Part shown: one piece after another, positions 40,447 to 49,998 of the stretch
Layout: every line of letters begins with the position of its first letter
How positions within the stretch are numbered: position 1 is the stretch's first letter
Origin: a virus
Virus record (IMG/VR): IMGVR_UViG_3300020455_000015
Coordinates: 1 to 64,000 of that record
DNA length: 64,000 bases
Strand: one strand, 5' to 3'
Made by a program: the position numbers and the translations under genes
The notes under the pieces: generated by a model
What the model was told of the DNA's origin: nothing
Database searches by the model: none
Seen by the model: only the letters and a program-made list of their open reading frames with translations

Positions 40447-40790
40447 CAGCGAGTCACTCCTTGTCTTACTAAAACTGATCCTTCAACAACTCGTGTTACT
40501 TCACCTGCACTATCCGAAACAATTACGTCATAAACGTATCTTCCGGGTTTTAATCCAGCAGTTGTTGTGCTTGTTAATCCAACTTGAATTGAACCGTTAT
40601 CAGCGTTTGATACTGATGCGGTAAAAGTTGCTGCAACACCTGTGCTTCCTGAATGTTTTCTCATTTGAGAAGATACCGTAAATCCAGCTAAATTTAATGC
40701 TGAATTAGTTGATGTATTTTCTAATGAAAATGTTTGTTGGAAAGTAGCACCAGTGTTGATTGTCAGATTGCTAACATATACAGCTGCCAT
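40446..40790 (-). CDS. Small Ig-like virion protein
   Basis: A 114-residue beta-sandwich-like protein (TINTGATFQQTFSLENTSTN, GRYVYDVIVSDSAGEVTRVVEGSVLV) with the strand pattern of an immunoglobulin-like tail or baseplate domain. It overlaps the next gene by 1 nt. An exact late promoter lies 28 nt upstream of the ATG. Confidence 0.65.
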   Translation of the reverse strand: MAAVYVSNLTINTGATFQQTFSLENTSTNSALNLAGFTVSSQMRKHSGSTGVAATFTASVSNADNGSIQVGLTSTTTAGLKPGRYVYDVIVSDSAGEVTRVVEGSVLVRQGVTR

Positions 40791-40817
40791 CTATGAAATG
40801 ATATTAGATCTATACTT

Positions 40818-40825
40818 TATTTATA
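40818..40825 (-). promoter_or_regulatory. T4-type late promoter TATAAATA before the Ig-like gene
   Basis: Exact TATAAATA on the minus strand in the 45-bp gap between the 66-residue gene and the Ig-like gene. CCATCTATGAA occurs twice here, at each end of the gap. Confidence 0.72.
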
Positions 40826-40835
40826 TTTTAACCAT

Positions 40836-41036
40836 CTATGAATTTTTTTCGATTAAATCGCTTAAAAGTCTCTTGAGTGTATCTACCTCAGACTTTAAAC
40901 TATCTAATTCAGATTTTTCGATAGTTTTTCTATTTTTCATCTTCTTATATGCCATATAACCAGAGGTATCACAATTAATGATAGCCCCTGATTTCTCATC
41001 ACGGTAAAGATGTTTGTGTCCTTCAACTGGAATCAT
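40836..41036 (-). CDS. 66-residue conserved small protein
   Basis: MIPVEGHKHLYRDEKSGAII and NCDTSGYMAYKKMK followed by a helical coil (LDSLKSEVDTLKRLLSDLI). I recall very similar short proteins from cyanophage baseplate clusters. The ATG overlaps the end of the large gp10-like gene by 4 nt. Function unknown. Confidence 0.65.
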   Translation of the reverse strand: MIPVEGHKHLYRDEKSGAIINCDTSGYMAYKKMKNRKTIEKSELDSLKSEVDTLKRLLSDLIEKNS

Positions 41037-44000
41037 GCTAATGCGATTGCTCTTATGTCCTTAAGTCTTGGTGCTTCGGCTTCATTTGTACCACTAAACA
41101 CCACCTTAATTACAAATCCTGTAAATTCTTGAAGATTATCAGCACTAAACTGGTATTCTAAGAATTCACCACCAGTGCTAGATGGAACTAAAGCATCTGG
41201 TCTTCCACTGTTTCTAGAGAGATCAATAACTTCATCACCAAAACCATCACCATCAGTGTCGAGTAAATTATCAAATCCGGGGAACAATTCATATGATTGT
41301 TCACCTGCACTCACCTCATCACTGAATAGTTTATACAACACCCTAAAGTCTGCTGATTCTGGTCTATTTGCAGTAACAAAGACTTGTAAAGAAGTTGCTG
41401 GTTGTTTCAAATCAATTCGATTTGAAATGTAAATTCCTGCGTGTGGATCATTAGTATTTAGTTTTACTCTTTGATCTGATGCATAATCAGATATTGGTTT
41501 ATTCAATCTATTTCTAATATAGAGAATTGAACCATTCATTGTATCAAGAATTGGAGAAAGGTTTCTATCACCAGATAACATCCTAACTGCTAAAGTGCTT
41601 GATCTATTCTTAGGAAGAGAATTTAAATATGCTGTCTCGTTTACAGGAGATGCCACAATTCTTGGAGATTTTAAAGAATTAATTGAATTCATCTTAACAT
41701 CCTCGAATCCTTGATCTAAGAATGCAACTTCATTACCACCTGCACTTCTACCACTAACACTTCTGACTTTCGCAGACAATGCAGTTTGGCCAGGAGTTAT
41801 GAAATTAAATCTTGGGTAAATCTGATTATACTGAATGTTCTGAGAAGCAAAGATCTCATCACCACCACCAATTCTATTATCGGTAAAGTTAGCCATGGTG
41901 TCTCCCTGAGACCTATTTGGTAAATGAGCACCTACTCCAGTTCCACCTCTATTTGCACCTCTGTCAATTTGAATGTAATACTTATCAATATCACTCTCAG
42001 TTACCAATAGTGTTGGTCTAGTTGAGAATTGATGTTCTGAGTTTATACCTGTTAATGATAAACCATTCAATTCATACTTTTGAACTATGCTTCCTTTTGC
42101 ATGTTCACGAATTGCTGAACCATCTATACCCCTCACAGATATATCAAGTGTTTTATCATCATTTTGAATACCATCATAGAAAATAATTTCATTATTAACT
42201 TTTAGATATCCCTTAGATGTTGTGATACCTTCAAATCTAGAGAATTCACTTGTTGCAGCAACACCAGAAGCTGCAGGATCTGATACAAGTAACTGAGTAT
42301 CTCCAATATCAAGATCAGCATCAAGCACCATTACCTGAGTGTCTGGTTCTACGTTTGATATTTGAAGTTTATCTACACCAGAGTGCATTCCATGATTGTA
42401 TTGTGATACTTCAAGAACATTACCTGTATGAAGATCGTCAATAACAGTTGAATCACCATCAACTAAAATATTGGTACTGCTACCATCTTGAACATTAGTA
42501 AATGTCTTATTACCCGGAACGAATCTCAATAATTGTGCATTATTTCCAAAATTCTCACCTTGAACATCAGTGAGATATAAGGTATCGACTTGATTACTTT
42601 GAAGAGATCCAATAGTGAGTTGTGCTCCAGTTCCACTTCCTATACCACTTGAGGATGTTACGATACCTACAACATCTCCCACGGAGTATCCAGATCCTCT
42701 GTTACTAATACCTGCGACAGCAGTAACCTTGTCTCCGGGAGCTGAACTGGTGTTTATGGTAATTACCAATCCCGTTCCATTACCAGTAATCGCAAAGGTA
42801 TTAGCAGTAGTACCAGACAAAGCTGATGGATATCCAGATCCTTTACTAGATACAGAAAGTGTACCAACTTTACCACCAACTCTTTCAATTCTTCCTCTTG
42901 GTGATGTGGTGATACCTGCGGCTGTAGCAGTTCCTTCACCAATAATTTCACCGATATTTAATTGACCACTGGCAGGTACATGTGAGTCAATCTTAACTTT
43001 TAGTTTTCTAGGTAAAGTACGTAATGCGTTTGGTAATAAATTAGATACCTGTGCACTTTCATAATTTAATTCAGGGTTATAGAAGAATAAAGTAGCGTCT
43101 CTTGATTTGGCAAAATCAGCCTTGTAAAGAGTAAACTTAAGATCTTCAAACTGACTTGCAGTCCAAATAGAACCGTTTTGAGATTTAAATAAACTACCAC
43201 CAATATACTGTTTGGATATAATAATACTTTCTGCATCAGGTAGTGTTTGTGTTCCAATAGTGGGCTCACCCATTCTACCTACCCATGCTTCATAATTATC
43301 ACTTGAAGGTGCTAATAGAACTACTGCATAATCTTGTCCACCCTCAAGGTAAATTGGTGATGGGAATTTTATGTTTGTTGCCACTGATGCATCTTCAGAA
43401 ATATTAATCTGTGAAGGTTCAAGAACAACTTGAGCATAATCCTGTAACAAGATAAGTGTAGGAATACCAAGTTCAACAGTTCTAATCTGAACTGTAAGTT
43501 TTTCTCTTTCATCTTTTGATCTAAAAAATAGATCAACTGATGTTAGGAAAGCTCCAGATTCGTCAACAGTAAATGATTGTGCTAGAGGGTCATCATATTC
43601 AATAACAACTGTCTCACGAATAACGTTAGTAACCTCAGTAACGTTAGTAACATTGGTAACTTCAGTCACGTTAGTAACATTGGTAACATCAGTAACCTCA
43701 GTCACGTTAGTAACGTTTTGAGTAATCTCTTCGGTAACGTTTGTTATATTGAATACAACGGGTTCTGGAGGTGGTGGTGGAATACGAACGACCACTGAAG
43801 ACTGTCTAAATGTATCTACAACACCACTTGTACGGTATGGTGTTTCTACTTCAGTGATTGATGGATCACCTAATAGTGGTCTTCCATTAGTTTCACTTGA
43901 TGTTAATTTGAAAGTTTTAGTTCCATTTGTAAACATCAATGGTGGTGAAGGAACTGTCAAAGGATCCCTGAAGAAGAACGATCCATTTAGATCACCCAAT

Positions 44001-47000
44001 ATATCAGTTACCAATCTTATGTTTGATACAGTCGCTGTGGCCCCACTTTCCTGACCAACTAAAGTTAATCCACTAGTTATAAATCCAAAGAATCTTCCTT
44101 GTGCTTCCTCAACTAATGAAGCAACATCAATATTTAAAATTGTAGATGCTGATGAATATACACTAGGAACTGTAAGACTTGTATTATATGGATCAGTTGT
44201 AAAAGTTGTTGTTGGTGCAGCTATACTACCCGTCTTATGATTTGGTGCGCATGTTCTTGCCACAAATATTCTATCTGCTCCATCAAAACCCTCAACAATT
44301 TCATTAATACTAAAAGCACCAGAACTCATTGAAATTTCAATTAATTTTGGAATAACATCGATACCACTCGTACTATCAAAGAAAGGATATAATCTTGTAG
44401 TGGGTTTCATTCCAGAAACATCAAATTGAACGTTCCTAGATCTAATATGAGTATCAGGTTCACTACTTATTATTTGATCAGATGTCCATGTGCCTTGAAC
44501 ATCACCTAAAACAGTTCTTGTTCCACCATCAATAATAACATTTCTTGTCCATGTATCAGCACTTGGATTTAGAGTCATTCTTCCTCTAAATGTCACAATA
44601 TTAAATGGGTTTACATTTTCAACCCTTGAAGCAAGTGGTTGTGTTATCCACTGTCTCTCATCATAATCAAGAGTTATTAGATCACCAGTTTTTCTTATAC
44701 CAGAATCTAGTAATGCTAGATCATCTGAAAAATCTGCTGTATTTGAATTAAGTGAAGGATTTAGTGCTAATTCAGGTTTGACTGAATAGAAGTCAGTTGG
44801 TGTTACCAAATGCTTCTGACTAGCAATTATATCGCACTTACAATCCGGGTCACTTCTATCAAGTAAACTAGCATCTTGGAAATCATCAACAAAAAATCCA
44901 GTTTTAAATCTAGATAAACCATCAGCATCTTGAATTTGAAGTGATTTGGTATCTAATTCTAACAATGATAAAGAAGTTGCAATCTCTAAATTTTCTATTC
45001 TATCTTCTAATCCACCAATATCTCTCATGGTGTATCTGCGGTTATCGAGTAGTTTGATAACTGCGTCTTTTGGATTGTAAAGATATGGTGGTAACTCAAT
45101 TGTACCAATAGTCATCGCAGTTTCAACATCAAGAGGAACCAATGGTTCTTGTGATGATACACCCTTAAGTATCTGGAACTCACCTCTTAGATAGTCAGGG
45201 CCTCTGGAATCAGCAATATCTAAAACAAGTTTATCAATTCTTGGTAGATAAAAACTAAAATCTACTACAGACGATTCATTTGGTGCTGGAATTAAGGTTG
45301 GATTACCTGTTCCTGATTGACTAAAATCTCTACTAGCAAAGTCAAAAGGAGATGTTGAACCAGTAAAATCTTTAACTCTTGGTCTAAAATCAAGAGCATC
45401 TGATGCTCTTAATCCATTAGAAAATAGAGGTACATCTTTAAAACTTTCTACTGGATACGAACTAACTGTATAAACATCACCCGTATCATCTGAAGGAACT
45501 GTAAATTTATTGTAAAATACTTTTAATATTCTAGATGGGACTTGTGCACCATCCTTTCTCACTAATCTGGAATAATCATAATATTCATCTCTTTGACCTT
45601 TATCTAAGATATAATTAGAAGTTATATCTTTAAATTGACCAAGTGTTATACCCTGTAAATTAGTTGTAATACTAGATTCTTCAAATGTTATTGATTCTCC
45701 AATAATAAATTTATTTCTAGTAAGATTAACTATTTCTACTGTTGTTGCATTTACTTGTCCTACTAAAGCTGCAATAGCACCACTTGTGGAACCTATGATT
45801 TTTTCACCTAAAACAGTTGCTGTATTGAGTGATAATCCACTTACAAAAATTAATTTATCTGGAGTTGGAGCTACTCCTGTTGTGGATTCAAAAACTTTAA
45901 GTACTTTTGTTACATCAGTTGTGTTTAATGATATTTCTTTATCATCAATTCTTAATCCATAACTTGGACTATGAGTTAATCCATGAGTAGCAATACCCAC
46001 TGGACTAGCTTTAGAAATAGTAATCGAATTTGCTCTTGATAATACTTTACTTTTTGGAGAGATTACATTTTTCTGTACAGTAAGAGTTATTGTTGATGCA
46101 GTATTTGATAATCCATTTATAGTTACTGTAGAATTATTATTACCCAAAACAACTTGTGATCTATCTAACTCTTGATAAGTTCCATTTGTGTTTAAATTTA
46201 CTGAGTATCTTTCACCATCAAATGGCACAAAGAATGCACTTGTTATCCCAACATCAGATAAACTTACAGTAACTGAACCACTTGAAGGTGTTTTTTGTAT
46301 CTGTTTTTTAACTAAAATACTTGATGATTCTAAAGAAACATCAGAAACATTTCTTTTAGCAAGTTCTGCAAAAAGTCCTTTACTTACTTTTAATATTTTT
46401 GGACGGGCAATATGAATACCTGTTGGTGTAGCACTTGCCAAAACAGTTCCTACAGAAACACCAGTAACAGTTGTAGATGCTGCTAACGTAACATTCTGCA
46501 AATTATCTGTTATAGCACTAACTCTATTAATTCTTGGAGCTGCATCTGATGTTAAATTAACAATTATATGATCATTAATTTTTAGTGACCCAAATGTTAT
46601 ACCAGCACACTTTAATACATTTGAACCATCAACATTAACTTCGTCTCCAATTCCAAGTCCTTTAATAGGAATAGCTTCAAGCAATAAGTCACCATTAAAA
46701 TGTGCCCCTGTTCCAAATGGATTACTAGAAAATACCGATAAAACGTCCTGTGTACCGTGCTTCAAAACTGCTTTAGTGGATCCATCATCTCCTGAAATAT
46801 TTCTTACAAGATCTAATCTTCCATTGATTCGTATCTGCTCACCTGCAATAAATGTTCCAGACACATTTCTAAGTTTTATAGTTGCACTTCCACCACCCTG
46901 AAATGCAGCAAAACCACTAGCACCACTTGTTAACCCTTCAACAAATGATGTAGCAGGTAATTCTGTATTTGATACTGCCAAGTTCAATATCAAATTAGTA

Positions 47001-48403
47001 AACATTTGCACGTCAAAGACATACAAATCATATACTGTAGAAGCATCGGTATGTTTTCCATTAGCATTCTCTAATGCATATGCTCTTGCACTACCTATTT
47101 GAGAACCCTGAGCCGTACTATTTCCACTACCAGATCTTTGATTTAATAATTGTATTGTAGTATCTTGATTTAAACCAAGTTTAGGTGCACCTCTAAGATT
47201 ATTTAATTTAAATAATGTTCCTAATGCAAAGTTGACAGCAGAATTTTCTAAATTTTCTTTATCTCTTGGTTTATCTACATCAATAACTGAAGTGCCAGAT
47301 TTTTCTACATCATATCCTCTAACGTATGCTTTACCGGGGGAAACTTTAACACACATCAATTCCTCTACAGGAATATTACGCATATCTGTAGTTTCACCTG
47401 CTTTATAGACACCTTCATTTGAAAGCCCGTCATTTAAACATTCATTAACTTCTACACTGTAATTACCTACAGAATAGTTTCCAGATTCTTCATAAGTTCT
47501 TTTTGCGAAATAATCTTTAATTAATGAATATTCTGCTTTAGGTGTAGTTCTTTTTAATTGACCATTATCAAGACGAACTAATTCTACGAAGTTCTTATCA
47601 TTAAAATCTGTTAATGGTTTTTTAATTAACTTTGTAGATATTTTTAATCTATCAGCACCGGGAGCTGCAAAATTGGAGAATCCTCTTGCGTTATCATATA
47701 AAGAACTATCATCTTTTGCAGTAATTATTTCCTCTTGAATGAAAAGACCAACTCTATAATTTGGTGTATTTGTATATGGATCTAGTACAATTTTATCACT
47801 AGTAACATTTACAAAATGTCCACGAATAAAGAAGACACCATCGGCTATAGAAACTGCTGAACCTACCCTAGATGCATCACTATCAATCAAAGTAGCTACA
47901 GTTTCACCTGATGCTATTTGTGTGTTTCCATAAGTGATAGTCTCTTCTATGAGGAGATTTTCACCATCTTCCATAAAAGAAACATTCTTGTCAGTTCCTG
48001 AATCAAGATATTTGACAAATATTGTCAAATCAGTAATATCATTTGCATCTGATGGTAACGCATAATTATCTAACTTTATTCTAATTCCTGTATTTTGACC
48101 TACTAAGGTTTTACCCTTCAAATTTTCAATGTAGAGGGATACTGGAATACCTAAATGATCTGAATTTAACTTAATAGAGTAATACTCATAATCATAATTT
48201 GTATTTCCGGGGATCACCATCGATCCCTCTTTAAATATATGACTACCAAAAGACTCAACTTGATCCTGTAATATTGACTGTAAAGTTGTTAATTCACGAG
48301 CCTGTACAGGTTTACCCGGATTAAATAATACCCGATAAAATTGATTATCCTTGGAAAAGTCGTCGAAATATGGACTTATATTGAGATTCGTTTTTTGTGG
48401 CAT
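41033..48403 (-). CDS. Giant baseplate/fibre protein with gp10-like (DUF4815) N-terminus
   Basis: The protein has 2456 residues. The N-terminus (PYFDDFSKDNQFYRVLFNPG, then QARELTTLQSILQDQVESFG) is a DUF4815-type structural domain as found on T4-like baseplate/fibre proteins. There is an Asn-Val-Thr-Glu repeat (residues about 1553-1596, encoded at 43616-43742), then AQSFTVDESGAFLTSVDLFF, which looks like an attachment domain, and a Gly-Ser-Gly-Tyr repeat region near 42600-42950. The C-terminal 700 residues are beta-rich. It occupies the T4 gp9-gp12 place and probably joins the short or long tail fibres to the baseplate. Confidence 0.8.
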   Translation of the reverse strand: MPQKTNLNISPYFDDFSKDNQFYRVLFNPGKPVQARELTTLQSILQDQVESFGSHIFKEGSMVIPGNTNYDYEYYSIKLNSDHLGIPVSLYIENLKGKTLVGQNTGIRIKLDNYALPSDANDITDLTIFVKYLDSGTDKNVSFMEDGENLLIEETITYGNTQIASGETVATLIDSDASRVGSAVSIADGVFFIRGHFVNVTSDKIVLDPYTNTPNYRVGLFIQEEIITAKDDSSLYDNARGFSNFAAPGADRLKISTKLIKKPLTDFNDKNFVELVRLDNGQLKRTTPKAEYSLIKDYFAKRTYEESGNYSVGNYSVEVNECLNDGLSNEGVYKAGETTDMRNIPVEELMCVKVSPGKAYVRGYDVEKSGTSVIDVDKPRDKENLENSAVNFALGTLFKLNNLRGAPKLGLNQDTTIQLLNQRSGSGNSTAQGSQIGSARAYALENANGKHTDASTVYDLYVFDVQMFTNLILNLAVSNTELPATSFVEGLTSGASGFAAFQGGGSATIKLRNVSGTFIAGEQIRINGRLDLVRNISGDDGSTKAVLKHGTQDVLSVFSSNPFGTGAHFNGDLLLEAIPIKGLGIGDEVNVDGSNVLKCAGITFGSLKINDHIIVNLTSDAAPRINRVSAITDNLQNVTLAASTTVTGVSVGTVLASATPTGIHIARPKILKVSKGLFAELAKRNVSDVSLESSSILVKKQIQKTPSSGSVTVSLSDVGITSAFFVPFDGERYSVNLNTNGTYQELDRSQVVLGNNNSTVTINGLSNTASTITLTVQKNVISPKSKVLSRANSITISKASPVGIATHGLTHSPSYGLRIDDKEISLNTTDVTKVLKVFESTTGVAPTPDKLIFVSGLSLNTATVLGEKIIGSTSGAIAALVGQVNATTVEIVNLTRNKFIIGESITFEESSITTNLQGITLGQFKDITSNYILDKGQRDEYYDYSRLVRKDGAQVPSRILKVFYNKFTVPSDDTGDVYTVSSYPVESFKDVPLFSNGLRASDALDFRPRVKDFTGSTSPFDFASRDFSQSGTGNPTLIPAPNESSVVDFSFYLPRIDKLVLDIADSRGPDYLRGEFQILKGVSSQEPLVPLDVETAMTIGTIELPPYLYNPKDAVIKLLDNRRYTMRDIGGLEDRIENLEIATSLSLLELDTKSLQIQDADGLSRFKTGFFVDDFQDASLLDRSDPDCKCDIIASQKHLVTPTDFYSVKPELALNPSLNSNTADFSDDLALLDSGIRKTGDLITLDYDERQWITQPLASRVENVNPFNIVTFRGRMTLNPSADTWTRNVIIDGGTRTVLGDVQGTWTSDQIISSEPDTHIRSRNVQFDVSGMKPTTRLYPFFDSTSGIDVIPKLIEISMSSGAFSINEIVEGFDGADRIFVARTCAPNHKTGSIAAPTTTFTTDPYNTSLTVPSVYSSASTILNIDVASLVEEAQGRFFGFITSGLTLVGQESGATATVSNIRLVTDILGDLNGSFFFRDPLTVPSPPLMFTNGTKTFKLTSSETNGRPLLGDPSITEVETPYRTSGVVDTFRQSSVVVRIPPPPPEPVVFNITNVTEEITQNVTNVTEVTDVTNVTNVTEVTNVTNVTEVTNVIRETVVIEYDDPLAQSFTVDESGAFLTSVDLFFRSKDEREKLTVQIRTVELGIPTLILLQDYAQVVLEPSQINISEDASVATNIKFPSPIYLEGGQDYAVVLLAPSSDNYEAWVGRMGEPTIGTQTLPDAESIIISKQYIGGSLFKSQNGSIWTASQFEDLKFTLYKADFAKSRDATLFFYNPELNYESAQVSNLLPNALRTLPRKLKVKIDSHVPASGQLNIGEIIGEGTATAAGITTSPRGRIERVGGKVGTLSVSSKGSGYPSALSGTTANTFAITGNGTGLVITINTSSAPGDKVTAVAGISNRGSGYSVGDVVGIVTSSSGIGSGTGAQLTIGSLQSNQVDTLYLTDVQGENFGNNAQLLRFVPGNKTFTNVQDGSSTNILVDGDSTVIDDLHTGNVLEVSQYNHGMHSGVDKLQISNVEPDTQVMVLDADLDIGDTQLLVSDPAASGVAATSEFSRFEGITTSKGYLKVNNEIIFYDGIQNDDKTLDISVRGIDGSAIREHAKGSIVQKYELNGLSLTGINSEHQFSTRPTLLVTESDIDKYYIQIDRGANRGGTGVGAHLPNRSQGDTMANFTDNRIGGGDEIFASQNIQYNQIYPRFNFITPGQTALSAKVRSVSGRSAGGNEVAFLDQGFEDVKMNSINSLKSPRIVASPVNETAYLNSLPKNRSSTLAVRMLSGDRNLSPILDTMNGSILYIRNRLNKPISDYASDQRVKLNTNDPHAGIYISNRIDLKQPATSLQVFVTANRPESADFRVLYKLFSDEVSAGEQSYELFPGFDNLLDTDGDGFGDEVIDLSRNSGRPDALVPSSTGGEFLEYQFSADNLQEFTGFVIKVVFSGTNEAEAPRLKDIRAIALA
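43616..43742 (-). repeat. Tandem Asn-Val-Thr repeat in the gp10-like gene
   Basis: On the minus strand the coding DNA repeats units of about 9-30 nt giving NVTNVTEVT and TEVTDVTNVT for about 40 residues. It lies in frame in the 2456-residue protein, and codons differ somewhat between copies, so the repeat is not very recent. Such Val/Thr repeats can form triple beta-spirals or helices in fibres. Confidence 0.75.
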
Positions 48404-48406
48404 TTT

Positions 48407-49960
48407 TTAAAATTCCAGAATAATTTTGATGTCTTCTTTTTGTCTTGAATTTCTTGTAATAGTAGCCCTATTATCAATGTATAGTAAATCACCTGACCCT
48501 TTATTTATTTCAGGAGAAGCAAGACCACTTGTGAAAGAAACACCGAGAGCAACATTACTACTATTTACCGTAGTAATACCAGCACTAAATGTTGTTTCTA
48601 CGGATCCACTTCCTCCGGGAAAAGCAACCTGACGGTTTGTTGATTGGAAAGGTATTTCTTGACCACCAAATTTCACATTCTGATAATCAGTTTGATCTGA
48701 TCCATTTCCAAAATACAAAGACCTATCTTGAATATATTTCAAGACTTTAGTATCTGCATCAAAAGAAGCAATATATCCAGTGGCAGTGCTACCAGTTCCA
48801 GTGGCCTGCTCTATCTTATTACCTATTACAGGAGTTCCTGCAATTGTCTCAAATTTAATTGCCTTTAGAGATGAGAAGGAACTTCCAGTATAAACTGAAG
48901 TAGTTCCGAATGAGGTTGGATTTTTTATTAAAGATACTTGTGCAAATTTAGTATCAACTGGAAAATCCTTTGTAGAGTCATCAAATCTAGCATAAACTAA
49001 AACTCTATCTGCACCTAATTCTTGATATAAATCAAAACCATGACCTTTTGATGGAGGTATAATGGTAATTAATTTAGCAGGAGTATTTGCTACTACAGCC
49101 GCAGTATTTGCACTACTTAGATCAACAACTCCAAAAGTATATCCTTGTCCACCGTTTGATACCGTTGTATTGGTTATTTTACCACCAGTGATATCAACAA
49201 CTACCTTTCCACCTGTGCCATCACCTAAAATATCAAATTCACCACCAGTTCCAGTATAATTATCTCCTTGATTATCAATATATACTTTCTTTATTTGGTT
49301 GTTATGTATGGTAGAATCTCCATTTTCACGAACTGATTGTATTTGAGCATCAATTGAAGTAGGCCAATCATTTGGTAAAGCAATAAATTCAGTTGAGTCA
49401 AATTTTATAATATCACTTGGATTCACTGTAAATAGGAATTTCCAAACATAACCATCTTGACTTTGACCAGCTGCTGATGGTTCTAAGTCAGTAAATGTAG
49501 GTTGATCTTCCGATGCATTTCCTGTTGTGTTTATCCCTGATGATCCATTATCAATACAAATATAAACATTAAAGTTTTCATTCATTACATAGTAATTTGA
49601 ATTATATAATCTCGTTGCTTTTGAGTTTGGTGCAGAATTAAGTGTACTATAATCATGACGATACATGTCATACTTAATTCCCTTTGTCCAATCAATACGT
49701 CTAACTAATCTTCTAACATTTGTTGATGTGACCCTTTTACCAAAAGTTGTCGTATCACCAATATGATTTACATTATCAATGTTATCGGTAGGATTTGGAG
49801 TAGCTGTATCCCAGTTATTCTGTCTACCAAACGCAGTAGTAGGATTTGCAGGATTTGGTAGTCCGACACAAACATAATAAGAATTAGTTGTAGAAGATAC
49901 CCCTGCAACAAAATTACTTGCGTTTAATATTCTAAACTGGTCTGTAACAATTGCTGGCAT
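48407..49960 (-). CDS. 8: Baseplate wedge protein, gp8-like
   Basis: The start MPAIVTDQFRILNASNFVAG and the FGKRVTSTNVRRLVRRIDWTKGIKYDMYRHDY segment are what I recall for cyanophage gp8. Residues VYICIDN and GYVWKFLFTVNPSDIIKFDST also match. The protein is 517 residues (T4 334), with a beta-rich C-terminal extension. It stands between the giant gp7-like and gp10-like genes, as in T4 order 7-8-9/10. Confidence 0.85.
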   Translation of the reverse strand: MPAIVTDQFRILNASNFVAGVSSTTNSYYVCVGLPNPANPTTAFGRQNNWDTATPNPTDNIDNVNHIGDTTTFGKRVTSTNVRRLVRRIDWTKGIKYDMYRHDYSTLNSAPNSKATRLYNSNYYVMNENFNVYICIDNGSSGINTTGNASEDQPTFTDLEPSAAGQSQDGYVWKFLFTVNPSDIIKFDSTEFIALPNDWPTSIDAQIQSVRENGDSTIHNNQIKKVYIDNQGDNYTGTGGEFDILGDGTGGKVVVDITGGKITNTTVSNGGQGYTFGVVDLSSANTAAVVANTPAKLITIIPPSKGHGFDLYQELGADRVLVYARFDDSTKDFPVDTKFAQVSLIKNPTSFGTTSVYTGSSFSSLKAIKFETIAGTPVIGNKIEQATGTGSTATGYIASFDADTKVLKYIQDRSLYFGNGSDQTDYQNVKFGGQEIPFQSTNRQVAFPGGSGSVETTFSAGITTVNSSNVALGVSFTSGLASPEINKGSGDLLYIDNRATITRNSRQKEDIKIILEF

Positions 49961-49980
49961 TTATTTATTGTTTTTTTCTA

Positions 49981-49988
49981 TATTTATA
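49981..49988 (-). promoter_or_regulatory. T4-type late promoter TATAAATA before gp8
   Basis: Exact TATAAATA on the minus strand in the 38-bp gap between the giant gene's stop (49999) and the gp8-like ATG (49960). Confidence 0.75.
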
Positions 49989-49998
49989 CTAGAAATCA

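Noticed and set aside
42615-42965. 116-residue plus-strand frame in the gp10-like gene
   Set aside because: A Pro/Val/Leu-rich translation of the antisense of a repeated beta region; the minus frame is continuous and recognisable.
43616-43742. Tandem repeat considered as a CRISPR-like array
   Set aside because: No spacers of unique sequence; the units are in frame and code for Asn-Val-Thr repeats.
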